From: CAMCQY01 sp044370415
GTDB lineage: Bacteria; Planctomycetota; Planctomycetia; Pirellulales; UBA1268
Direction: 5' to 3'
Assembly: GCA_044370415.1 (NCBI GenBank)
Contig: JBILVO010000048.1
Coordinates: 1-24,701, forward strand
DNA: 24,701 bases
Shown here: piece after piece, positions 24,697 through 24,701 of the stretch
Numbering within the stretch: the stretch's first letter is position 1
Layout: the number at the start of each line of letters is the position of its first letter
Notes under the pieces: model-generated
Told to the model about the DNA's origin: nothing
What the model saw: the letters and a program-made list of their open reading frames with translations, nothing else
The model's database searches: none
Made by a program: the position numbers and the translations under genes

Positions 24697-24701
24697 ACTT
24701 C

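Overview
The window looks like chromosomal DNA of a planctomycete, probably Pirellulales-like. The support is very high GC with strongly GC-rich third codon positions, a giant secreted protein with the planctomycete LEPR-XLL motif (LEPRTLM), a CxxCH haem protein fused to an azurin-like copper domain, a membrane-anchored Hanks-type Ser/Thr kinase, and many ATGA stop/start overlaps. No tRNA, rRNA, CRISPR array, transposase or phage gene was seen.

Layout. (1) 1-6146: a PAS-AraC regulator (minus strand, 3' end outside the window) stands divergent to a tightly coupled three-gene operon: amidohydrolase, alpha/beta hydrolase, and a 1024-residue cytochrome c / DUF6797-like / cupredoxin protein. (2) 6147-8535: a 310-bp spacer with a 132-bp inverted-repeat-bounded element, an exported sugar-phosphate isomerase-like TIM barrel, and a convergent BASS-family transporter. 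(3) 8536-10981: an OmpR-type response regulator and a sensor histidine kinase 3 bp apart. (4) 11335-18144: one 2269-residue polysaccharidase carrying Calx-beta, CBM2, GH18-like, GH5, GH9, CBM3 and CBM2 modules joined by Thr-Pro linkers. (5) 18322-20795, minus strand: an MmgE/PrpD-family protein and truB, coupled by ATGA. (6) 20929-24392, plus strand: a Ser/Thr protein kinase and hemL, also coupled by ATGA. (7) The last 300 bp hold a structured repeat, short tandem repeats and a Shine-Dalgarno sequence for a gene that must start just past the window.

How the parts may work together. Region 1 resembles a locally controlled catabolic unit with a periplasmic redox protein. Region 4 would degrade cellulose and possibly chitin outside the cell; the two-component pair just upstream is a plausible but unproven regulator. 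Regions 5 and 6 place housekeeping enzymes (truB, hemL) in translationally coupled pairs with unrelated partners.

The most unusual non-coding signal is a dispersed repeat whose first bases, CTAG, supply the TAG stop codon of three unrelated genes (histidine kinase, giant glycosidase, hemL). Two copies are full length (about 125 bp), with terminal inverted repeats and four conserved hairpins including a compensatory base-pair change. The most unusual coding signal is a GH5 catalytic domain inserted inside a Calx-beta domain of the giant enzyme.
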